Assembly (NCBI GenBank): GCA_030272585.1
Contig: BSYQ01000001.1
Coordinates: 8,013,001 to 8,077,000, forward strand
Reading direction: 5' to 3'
From: Bryopsis sp. KO-2023
Taxonomy: Eukaryota > Chlorophyta > Ulvophyceae > Bryopsidales > Bryopsidaceae
DNA length: 64,000 nt
The notes beneath the pieces are model-generated. The model saw nothing but the letters and a program-made list of their open reading frames with translations, was not told the origin of the DNA and ran no database searches. Shown piece after piece: positions 36,241 to 45,200 of the stretch. Position 1 is the stretch's first letter. Every line of letters starts with the position of its first letter. The translations under genes and the position numbers were made by a program.

Positions 36241-37102
36241 TGGCAATTAATTATGCCGCCGAATGCTGAATTATGGCGCCGAATGCTGAATTCTGCCGCC
36301 GAATGCTGAATTCTGCCGCCGCCCGACTGGCAGCCGCCCCTGGCGGGATGTCGGTCGACAGGCGACGCGCCCGACAATTCTCTCATTCACGATTACTCAC
36401 TCACCCGCACTCAATTTCGCTGTCGCTGTCGGTAACGCTGCCGCTGCAACCGCCGCCCTATCGCTTTCGTTTCCCTTAGTACTTCGCACTCTCCCACCAC
36501 AGTCCAAACGCCAACTCACTTTAAAACAATGAACTCTGGAATGGAGCCGTCGATTTCCATCCCAACACAATCCCCTTCCCTGGGTTCATTTCCGTTTTCA
36601 TATTTTGTCAATGGAAAGTCTGCTGCAGAGTCCTGGTCGAACTCCAGCCACTAGTTACACCTGCATCCCTGAACTCGCCCACTCGCTTGGCGCTCGCCGG
36701 TCGCGCTAACCCTAAACCCTAAACCCAACCCCCCCTTTTTTTACGCTGTTTGAACATAAGCTTTCTGAGGGGAGAGAAAGCCCTAAACACTTTCCTCGGC
36801 GTGATCCGGGTTCCCATTTTTGGAGTCGACGGCCACGGCTCCAGAGTCGACGGCCTCGCCGGCGCGCCGGTCTACTTCGCGCTTGTTTAGCCCACTCGCT
36901 TGGCGCGCGCTGGTCGCGCTAACCCTAAACCCTAAACCCAACCCCCCTTTTTTTTGGTCTGACATACATACGTGGGTCGCCTGTCGACCGACATCCCGCC
37001 AGGGGCGGCTGCCAGTCGGGCGGCGGCAGAATTCAGCATTCGGCGGCAGAATTCAGCATTCGGCGGCAAAATTCAGCATTCGGCGGTAAAATTAAGTTTT
37101 TG
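36241..37102. repeat. Second inverted repeat pair with GCCGAATGCTGAATT units
   Basis: About 36241-36373 is inverted at about 36971-37102. Each copy holds three to four tandem ~17-bp units around GCCGCCGAATGCTGAATTC, followed by a shared GC-rich block (CCCGACTGGCAGCCGCCC). Between them lie unique sequence and the telomere-like patches. Confidence 0.75.
36703..36945. repeat. Two interstitial plant-type telomere-like patches
   Basis: CGCGCTAACCCTAAACCCTAAACCC followed by C and T runs occurs at about 36703-36738 and again at about 36914-36955, in the same orientation, inside the palindromic element. Only about two to three CCCTAAA units each, so too short to be former chromosome ends. Confidence 0.7.
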
Positions 37103-37467
37103 CCCAGCCCACCTGTCCAGACCGACCTGGAGCCGGTCTAAAACAGGAGAACAACCCTGTCAAGACAGGGTCGTTCCGGTTTTAGACAGGTCACATCGCC
37201 GGTCTAATAAAGGCGAAATGTGGGTGTGACCTGTCTAAAAACGGAAAATCTGTCAGAAAACCGGTCCAGATTTCTGCAGATTTCCGAGGTTGACTGGACC
37301 GGAGTGGACAGGACCGGACAGGTCACAACCTGTCCGGTCTTGCAAGGACCGGCGTTTTTTCGTTGGACCGGACAGGACCGGACAGGTCAGCCGGTCCATG
37401 GACAGGTTGGACCGGACCGGACCGGTTTTTCGCTGCCGGTCCGGTCGGGCCCAGGTCTGACCACGAG

Positions 37468-38531
37468 TCTCCCCCTGGACATCCCACTTTCCGTATCGTC
37501 CCCACTTAGAACGCCGAACATCCCAAACTTTTGTTTCACTCCGCTCTGTCCCTCTTTGTTCCTCTTTTCGCCGAATCCAACTTCCTTCCTTTCCATGTCC
37601 TGTAGAACTTCGCTCCTGTTGCCTCCAGTCAGTCTCTGCTTTTCGTATATACGGCTGTTCAGAAGCACTACGTCGAATTCTGGACATCGCACATCGACCA
37701 TCAATGTCAATCACCTCCTGTAAACGTCCTGGTATAAACCACGCCCTTGTCTTTGGGGTCACGTGCTGTATTTCACGGCTATCATTGACGAGATATCCAA
37801 ATAAAGTGCCCCCCACCCGCTGTTTCATCACTAATCTAATCCCCTTTGTATTAAGACAGTCAATAATAGGTCCCCGAACGCCTTGAAGCTCATAAGGCAA
37901 ACTCAAAACTGCAACCTCCCCTGGTCCCAAAACAACACTTCGGTTAAGATAAAAAACGACCACGTCCTTGTACTGTTCGGGATAGTACTTGTTACAGCCG
38001 TCGGGTCTTTGGTGAGACTGGCGGTACAGTAGTACCACAGGTCAGCTCACGAGGAAGTGAGTGGTAACACGTGTGTGTGAAGGGTCCACTCTGGTACGAC
38101 TGAAGGGACCTTGATAGGTGTTGACAGGTGTTGATAGGTTGTATCAGGGGACTACTTAAGGGGCTTTCGCGCCCACTATTGTAATTCATTTTCCACGCGA
38201 ACAAAAGTTCCAGTGCGTATCACCAGTGGTCTCCACCACTGTTTCAGTACTCCACCTCCTGAGTTAGCTGGATTCTTATGCCTTCCTTGTTCGTCCTACC
38301 ATCGTTTCCTGAATGCACGGACGACTCGCACCCAGGACTCCTTTTTTTGTATCTTCTTGAGTACAGACAGCGGGCTGCACTTTGGCTTTCTCCAAAAAAA
38401 TCGCCGTGGCCAGCTTGGCTCCCTTCTTAAGCAGGACTGGACAACTTCGCTCATTGTCCACACCAATGACGATAGGCTCTCCTTCTGTGGGCCCAGCAAC
38501 CAGTTGCGAATGCACACGTAACCCATGTTTA
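37468..38531 (-). pseudogene. R2 pol linker region between protease and RT (interrupted)
   Basis: Two coding blocks of R2: 38531-38252 (GLRVHSQLVAGPTEGEP, NERSCPVLLKKGAKLA) and 37984-37468 (VVFYLNRSVVLGPGE, GPIIDCLNTKGIRL). Both resemble the beta-strand-rich spacer that precedes RT in Ty3-type Pol. The solo LTR 37990-38246 sits between them, and the frame is restored across it. Upstream, the frame shifts at the 7-T run 38342-38348, the only coding lesion in R2 not caused by an insertion (or a base-calling error in a homopolymer). Confidence 0.75.
37990..38246 (+). mobile_element. Solo LTR of a third LTR family
   Basis: 257 bp beginning TGTTACAG and ending CTGTTTCA, with a 5-bp duplication GTACT at 37985-37989 and 38247-38251. 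No internal coding region, so it is what remains after LTR-LTR recombination. It has no visible likeness to the R2 or G1 LTRs. Orientation is not known. Confidence 0.75.
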
Positions 38532-38539
38532 TCTGCGTG

Positions 38540-39004
38540 CAGAGATAGGACTTGGGCCAAATTTTTGGTCCGACTCCGGTCCGGTCCGGTTACGGTCGGG
38601 TTACGGTCACCGTACTACGGCCGTAACTCCGTACCGTAACCGGAGTAATATGTTGTTTTTACGGTACGGAACAGGTACGGTATAACTACGGTAGGCCCTA
38701 AATCACCGTGAAGTAGCGTGGTTCAGTGCTAAAGCGTTAGGCTGCAGTCAGTAGGGTCGCGGGTTCGAATCCCCCTGGGTTCCTTTGGAATCGCGGGACC
38801 CTGCGGGGGTCACTTTCTACGGTTTACGGTTGTTACGGCCGTTACGGTCGTTACGGTCCGGTACGGAGCGGTACGGAGTGGTACGGTGCTACGGTTACGG
38901 CCGTAAAAGTACGATTTTCTGACGAAAATTGTACTCCGGTTACGGTCCGGTTACGGTGGTTACGGTCCGGTTACGGTGACCGTAACCGTAAAGTCCTATC
39001 TCTG
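38540..39004 (+). mobile_element. hAT-like MITE, copy 2
   Basis: 465 bp with the same 14-bp TIRs as copy 1 and an exact 8-bp duplication TCTGCGTG (38532-38539, 39005-39012). Inserted in R2 between protease and the pol linker; the R2 frame continues across it. The TACGGT-rich arms and central module are as in copy 1. Confidence 0.92.
38705..38785 (+). other. tRNA-like pol III module in MITE copy 2
   Basis: B box GGTTCGAATCC at 38762-38772 with the A box-like TGGTTCAGTGC upstream; nearly identical to the module in copy 1. Confidence 0.6.
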
Positions 39005-39012
39005 TCTGCGTG

Positions 39013-39176
39013 TACGTTTCGCGGCTTAACAGCCAGAACCACATTCCCGTGAAGAAAGCATCGAGCAGAGGAAACGACTTGTGTAGTTCGTCCAGGCCCC
39101 AATAAGGTGTCATTTCCTAGAGGCAGTACACATTCTCCTGAGTCTGCTTGGGTCTCCTTTTTTTGCCCTGCTGATG
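39013..39176 (-). pseudogene. R2 coding segment between MITE copy 2 and G1
   Basis: About 55 codons of R2 (reads ...QKKETQADSGECVL...) that join the protease part (46676-47096) with the pol linker (38531 down) once G1 and MITE copy 2 are removed. It has no recognisable motif of its own. Its continuity is the evidence that R2 pol is one interrupted frame. Confidence 0.7.
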
Positions 39177-39181
39177 CTTCC

Positions 39182-39609
39182 TGATACCAGCATGGGTCCC
39201 TGAGACGTCAAGGACGTCTAACAGACATTAGGATGTACACACTCGAGGTAACCACCACTACTGCCGCCGCCACTGGTCAGAACTGAAAGGTTAACGTTCA
39301 GAGCAAGAGAAAGAGAGTCAAGGAGGAAAGGTTCAAGCTCTAGAGACAGCTGGGTTTGCTGGAGGCGTTGTATCAGTGGACAGTGAATGGGGAGTGAGTC
39401 AGTGGGATCAGAACGAGGAAACACCTCGGGTTATCGAACTTTAAAAGGAGTGAAGTGAGGGGACGTTTGTAACTGTTCTTGCTTGGCTACTCTGTGTGCG
39501 AACTGTGTGCGTTCCAAGTGCGTGTGAGCGTGTGACCCCACAAGACCCAGCCGAACTCGATAAGGAAAGTCGTCGACGAAGACGTCACAGTCGTCGTCTG
39601 GCGGTATCA
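39182..39609 (+). repeat. G1 5' LTR
   Basis: 428 bp from TGATACC to GGTATCA, a 7-bp inverted end pair. Matches 46243-46670 throughout as read. Confidence 0.93.
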
Positions 39610-39612
39610 GTT

Positions 39613-39624
39613 TGGTTTCGGAGC
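39613..39624 (+). promoter_or_regulatory. G1 primer-binding site
   Basis: TGGTTTCGGAGC three bases after the 5' LTR; complementary to a tRNA 3' end GCUCCGAAACCA. The same 12-mer lies next to the R2 5' LTR (49196-49207, minus). Confidence 0.75.
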
Positions 39625-39991
39625 TAGAGAAGTTCGAGCTGTGGTGTTCTGGAGTCAACCACAGAAAGGTTCGCTGAGGTGTGCGTTGAGCGCCACCCAC
39701 AGTTGCTAGGCACGAAAGAGGACGAGGAAAAAAAGGCTAAGAACGCACCAGGAAAAAACAACACTCGCTAAAAGTTCGAAAGAAAAAAAAAGAGTGTCTG
39801 GTGGTGGCGACTGAGTGTGATAGAGTTTCAGGAGAAAGCTTCGGCTGTAACTGTTACTGCTATCAACCAGCGCAGACGTTAGTGGGAGTTTCGTTCGTGT
39901 TAAGGGAGTTCTGGAAGTGAGAAGCGTTGGGTAGTTTTGGCAGGCGGTAGTCAAACGGTTATAGAGTTGACGGTCAAAGGAAGTCAACACT

Positions 39992-42214
39992 ATGGCGCTC
40001 GTTCCAGCAAACACAGACGGCCCTATCGTGATTCACGACGATGATGAAATGGAAGCATCGGCGTCCCTACAGCCACATTCCCATGTACAGATACAGAATA
40101 TCCAGATCAACCATCAAGAGCAGTCTGGTGCACCACATCAGTTGCAGCAGCAGCTTGATGTGTGGCGAAGTACTGTTGCTCATGATATTCAGCAATCGCT
40201 GACGGATTTTCGTGATGCTATGAATACAGCAATTGTATCGACAATTGAATCAAAGTCATCGTTGCACAAGGAAGTGCATCAGCAACAAATGAAACAGTTG
40301 CATGATGAATTGCAATTAGTGATTCATCAGAAACAAGAACAGACTTCTGAGCTCCTGGCAGAAGCAAAGGTAGTCATGGCTGATCAGATAAAGAGCAGTC
40401 AAGAAGAGCATCTAAAGGAGATGTTTGAGGGCTTTATGAATAATCAGATGTTCGAGATAAAGGCGCATATGACCCAGTTGGGGAAAACGCAAGCTCAGAA
40501 TATTGCTCTGTGGCAAGATAGTGTTGTCCTCGAGCAAAAGAAGTTTCAGGAACATCAGGCCGCACTGAAACAGAAGATGGTGAATGATAGCAATCAGCAA
40601 CACATGCTTGCTACCAATAAGCTCTCAGCTATCTTGCAGCGAGTAAGACAATTGCAAGAGCAGTTGGGGCAGGAGAAAAGAGAGAATGTAGATCGGTTCA
40701 CATCAATGAACAAACGACTGCAAGAGGTTCCTTATCCGGAAGTGATTGAAAGGATGATCAAGGAACATGTGATGCAGACTCCTATACCACCTCAGATTGT
40801 CCCCGTTCATATGGTTAGGACAGAGGTGGAAGAGGAAGAAGGGGAAGTACCAGTGCCTGCCGTGAGTGCAGTTGAAATGCCTGGTCCATCGTCAGCACCA
40901 CTTCATGCTGTTCCTCATTTACCCCAAGTAGCGGTTTTAACACCACCTGCAGCGCCTATGATGCCACCTTCATTAATTCCATTTCAATTCCCTGTTCAGC
41001 CACAGATACAAACACAACTGGGTATTCCAGTAGGGGTGACTGCACGACCCTCTGGAATGGGAATCCCAGCTAGTAATCCCTTTGATCTTCTCACCACAGG
41101 CCAAATGGGGTCTGGGTTAGGAAGTGGAAATCAAGGGTCAGGCGGGAGATCTGAAGAAGACCCCAATAGACCTAATGGCCCTGAGGGTTCAGGTGGACCA
41201 AATGGTTCAGGGAGACCTGGTGGCGAGGGTGGATCAGGAGGACCTGGAGGGGGACCTGGAGGGTCTGGAGGAGGACCTGGAGGACCAGGAGGAGGACCTG
41301 GTGCTCCAGGAGGTCCAGGAGGTCCAGGAGGACCTGGTGCTCCAGGAGGTCCAGGGGGTCCAGGTGGACCTGGAGACCCCCAGAATCCGATTAACTTAGT
41401 TAGCCCACGAGGAAGCGGTGGTCGAAAACAAATCAAACTCCAAGCACCAGAAAAATTCAGTGGTGACGAGCGTGTGTCTGCCACTGAGTGGGTGCTTGCG
41501 ATGAAACGTTGGCTGATTAATCAGCATATACACCAGATGGATTGGCTTAGCTGTTTCCAGTCCAATCTAACCGGGGACGCTTTATCGTGGCTCAACCTGA
41601 TGGAGCTACAAATCATGAACGCGGAAAAGCTCGACTACGCCAATTGGCAGTCGTTTACAAAAGAGTTACGCGAAGTGTTTGAGCCCGTTTCATTGGTAGA
41701 AAACGCCAGAAAACAGCTTCGTACACTGAAGCAAACAGGTGGAGCTACTGGCTACATCAAGTTGTTTCGGAAACTTATGTTTCGTTTGCCCAACTTGCCG
41801 GCAGAAGAACGTTATGCGGCGTTTGTTGATGGCCTGGCGGATAAAAATTTACAGGCTCAGGTGATGACCTTATGCGACGGCGATCTCGATAAAGCCATCA
41901 TAACTGTGCAGCGCCTGAGTGCAATAGTTCCTAACACTCGGGGAGGCTTTTCGTTTCGGGGTCGTGGACGTGGTCGAGGGGGTGGACGTGGTGGCAAACC
42001 AACCCAGGCCGCCAGTGTCACCCAAATAGAGAGTCCAACACAAGCAAATGCTATACAGCAAAAAGGTCAGCTTAACACACAGAATAAGCGTGGCCGAGGG
42101 GGTGGACGCCCCTCAAACTTTAAGTGTTATTTGTGCGGCAAAGCTGACCACGGGATTCGGCAATGCCCCCAGCTCCCAAACGCTCAGAAGCGAGCGTTGG
42201 AAAAGGGAAACTGA
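39992..42214 (+). CDS. gag: G1 Gag with collagen-like Gly-Pro region and zinc knuckle
   Basis: 740 residues. Residues 1-270 are Gln/His-rich coiled coil; then a Pro-rich stretch; then a ~90-residue Gly-Pro repeat (GGPGG, GAPGG units, about 41200-41385). The retrotransposon Gag domain follows (ATEWVLAMKRWL, GDALSWLNL). An [11 protein letters not shown] basic patch and one CCHC zinc knuckle (CYLCGKADHGIRQC) precede the stop at 42212-42214. It forms the particle and binds RNA. The Gly-Pro block is unusual for Gag. The stop lies directly behind a frameshift heptamer, so Pol is probably made as a Gag-Pol fusion. Confidence 0.95.
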   Translation: MALVPANTDGPIVIHDDDEMEASASLQPHSHVQIQNIQINHQEQSGAPHQLQQQLDVWRSTVAHDIQQSLTDFRDAMNTAIVSTIESKSSLHKEVHQQQMKQLHDELQLVIHQKQEQTSELLAEAKVVMADQIKSSQEEHLKEMFEGFMNNQMFEIKAHMTQLGKTQAQNIALWQDSVVLEQKKFQEHQAALKQKMVNDSNQQHMLATNKLSAILQRVRQLQEQLGQEKRENVDRFTSMNKRLQEVPYPEVIERMIKEHVMQTPIPPQIVPVHMVRTEVEEEEGEVPVPAVSAVEMPGPSSAPLHAVPHLPQVAVLTPPAAPMMPPSLIPFQFPVQPQIQTQLGIPVGVTARPSGMGIPASNPFDLLTTGQMGSGLGSGNQGSGGRSEEDPNRPNGPEGSGGPNGSGRPGGEGGSGGPGGGPGGSGGGPGGPGGGPGAPGGPGGPGGPGAPGGPGGPGGPGDPQNPINLVSPRGSGGRKQIKLQAPEKFSGDERVSATEWVLAMKRWLINQHIHQMDWLSCFQSNLTGDALSWLNLMELQIMNAEKLDYANWQSFTKELREVFEPVSLVENARKQLRTLKQTGGATGYIKLFRKLMFRLPNLPAEERYAAFVDGLADKNLQAQVMTLCDGDLDKAIITVQRLSAIVPNTRGGFSFRGRGRGRGGGRGGKPTQAASVTQIESPTQANAIQQKGQLNTQNKRGRGGGRPSNFKCYLCGKADHGIRQCPQLPNAQKRALEKGN

Positions 42215-45200
42215 ATATGGGAGCAGGCGTTGGGTCAGCCGTGTTCCCAGAATTACAATCTAATGTACCCACAAGCACATCTGCCCTACTAAACGAAGAT
42301 GTGTTAGAGACACCGATCTCTGCAGCCCCTATTGTAGAGAAGGCAGCTTTTGCGCCAGATGGGGTAACTCTGGGCAATTCTATACAGCAGTCTCATTCGG
42401 GGATAGAGGGTGGTGAAGAGGCCACTTTAGCACCTCCTATCAGAGTGGAAACCAGTGATGGATTGGTAGACACAACTCAGAATAGTGAAAGCAAGTCTGT
42501 AGCGCAGGCTAATGCACATTACAAGGGCTATGAGTTGTTGGGAGAGATAGGGAAGAAATCAGCAACGGCCTATATAGATTCTGGTAGCACAGCAAACTAC
42601 ATCAGCTTAGAAACGGTTCAACAGTTGGGCTTACAATATGAACCGAGGGAAAACACAGTCAAGTTTTTGGATGGAACGGAGAGCAGGTCCATAGGCAGAT
42701 GCCATGGAATTCAATTCACTTGCAACAGGATCAAACTGCACTTTGATGCAGATGTACTGCCCAAAAGCGGGTATCCCATTTTATTGGGTTTACCATGGTT
42801 GATCCATTATAATCCAAGAGTAAACTTCAAGACTGGGGAGATAACAATAGAGAAAGGCAAGCATACCGTGAGACTTCCCCTTTCAGTCATGCCAGAGTAT
42901 AATCTCCAGGCATCAGGGAAGACTGAGCTATCTTTCTGTTCTAGCACAAGGATTCAGAAACAACTGGAAAAGGGAAAGATTAGTCACGTGGTAATGGTTG
43001 TCATCAGACCAGAGGATGACACCAAAAGGGGTGTGGAAACAGTTCCAGAAGAGAGAACTGGAGATGATTTAGACAAGCTCATCAATCCAAACATGGATCC
43101 AAGAATTCAAGCAGTTCTAACCAAACACAGAAACGTGTTTGCTAAGAACCTCCCTAAGGGTGTGCCTCCAGTGCGGCTGGGGCATGAATTTCGCATTGAT
43201 CTAGAAGAGGGGACAGAGCCTATGTACAGGCCTCTGTATAAATTATCCCCTATGGAACTGGATGAAGTTAAAAGGCAGATTGATTATCTGCTGGAGATGG
43301 ATTTCATTGAGCCATCTCAATCCCCTTTTGGGGCTCCTATTCTTTTTGTTCCTAAAAAAGACGGAGGCCTCAGAATGTGCCTGGACTATAGGTGGTTAAA
43401 TAAAGCCACCGTGAAGAATAGATACCCCCTTCCTCTACCAGAGGAAATGCTTGACAGAATAGAGGGGGCTGGTATCTTTACGAAACTGGATTTAAGATCA
43501 GGGTATTGGCAAATGCCCATGAAAGTAGAGGACAGGCCTAAGACAGCCTTTAGAAGCAGGTTTGGGCATTATCAATTCAAGGTCCTTAGTTTTGGATTGA
43601 CGAATGCACCTGCTCAGTACATGAACATGATCAACGATATCTTCAAGGATATGTTGGATCTGTTTGTGTTGATCTTTATAGATGATCTTCTGATTTACTC
43701 GCAAAGTATCTCAGAGCACGTGGAACATCTAGACGCTGTTCTAGGAAGACTGGAAAAGTTCAAACTCTTTGCTAAAGGGAGCAAGAGTGAAATCTGTGTG
43801 ACGGAGACAGATTTCTGTGGCTTTTGGCTTAGTTCCAAAGGCATCTCAGCCATGGATGTGAAAGTAAAAGCAATAAAGGACTGGAAGCCTTTGAAAACGG
43901 TCACTGATGTCAGGAGTTTTCTGGGCATGGTCTCCTTTTATAGGAGATTCATCCCTGAGTTTGCAAAGATTGCTGGCCCACTACATGATTTAACTAAGAA
44001 AAATGTCATGTGGGATTGGGGTCCAGCTCAGGAAAAAGCTTTTCAAACACTAAAAACGGTGTTAATGAGGAAACCAGTACTGATTCATCCTGATCCCAAG
44101 GGGGATTATACGGTGATTAGTGATGCATCAGGAGATGCAACTGGTGGGGTCCTTTGTCAAGACCATGGACATGGATTACAACCCATTGCGTACTGCAGCA
44201 GAAGGTTATCCCAATCAGAGCAGAAGTATTCGGTATATGAAAGGGAACTGTTGGGTATCGCTTACTGTCTCATGCAATGGAGACACTATTTAGAAGGGTG
44301 TCCAGGGGCGGTTACAGTCCTGACTGACCATCAGCCCCTCACAAATTTCATGGATCAAAAGCACATGACAAGGCCTCAGGCGAGATGGCTGAGAGCAGGA
44401 CATTTCCTAAGCATCAAGCCCAAGATTCACTATATTCAAGGGAAGTTGAATCTGGTGGCTGATGCCTTATCAAGGAGTCTACCTACCTCTACTGAATCTA
44501 ATGTGATTAGTTCAGTTAGACCCAGTGAAGAAGAAATCACAGTGTGGAAGCAAACGCTACTCACTGATGATGAGATTAAGGATCGATATCAGCAGCTACT
44601 ACAGGGAGATCAGATAGCTGGAATGGGATTGAACGAGTTTGGTTTGGTGATCTACAAAGCACCAGATGAACTCATGAAATTATGGGTTCCTCAGGAGCTA
44701 AGGCGAAAGATATTAGCAGAGGAACATGATCATCAGATTGCAGGTCATTTGGGCATGGACAGAACCTATGATCTCGTGGCAAGGAAATACTATTGGCCTC
44801 AGATGAAGAAAGACATCCGAGAGTATGTCAAAACCTGTGATCAGTGTCAACAAATGAAGCCTGAGTTAAAGGCTCAGAAGGGATTGATTCAACCCCTTCC
44901 AATCCCCACCAGGAAATGGGATCATATCACAACAGATCTAGTGACTGATCTGCCGGTATCAGAAGGATATGATGCTGTAGCAGTCTTTGTTGATAGACTG
45001 ACGAAAATGGTGAAGTTCATACCGTGCACAAAAACGATTGATGCAAAAGGATATGCACAATTGTTCTTTGATAATATCTTCAGGCATTTTGGAGTACCCA
45101 GCACGATTATCAGTGATAGAGACACAAGGTTTGTGTCTAAATTCTGGAGAGAATTAATGAATTGTTTGGGGACTCAGGTGCGAATGTCTACGGCATTCCA

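Larger units (their letters stand above)
35279..37459 (+). mobile_element. 2.2-kb palindromic hAT-like element with tRNA-like modules
   Basis: 2181 bp, bounded by short TIRs CAGACCTGGGC / GCCCAGGTCTG and an exact 8-bp duplication ACCACGAG (35271-35278, 37460-37467), inside R2 pol. Ends CAG...CTG and 8-bp duplications indicate hAT. Both outer arms are arrays of GGACCGG, TCCGGTC and GACAGGTC motifs. Inside are two nested inverted repeats, two tRNA-like modules facing opposite ways and two CCCTAAA-type patches. No transposase frame. The family differs in sequence from the 465-bp MITE but has the same plan: motif-filled arms around a tRNA-like core. Confidence 0.85.

Noticed and set aside
35279..37459. 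Palindrome as an assembly inversion artefact
   Set aside because: Not fully excluded, but the exact 8-bp duplication and TIRs at the outer ends, plus arm differences further out, speak for a real element.
41131..41484. Pro/Gly-rich minus-strand open frame
   Set aside because: It is the reverse-strand shadow of the Gly-Pro repeat in G1 Gag.
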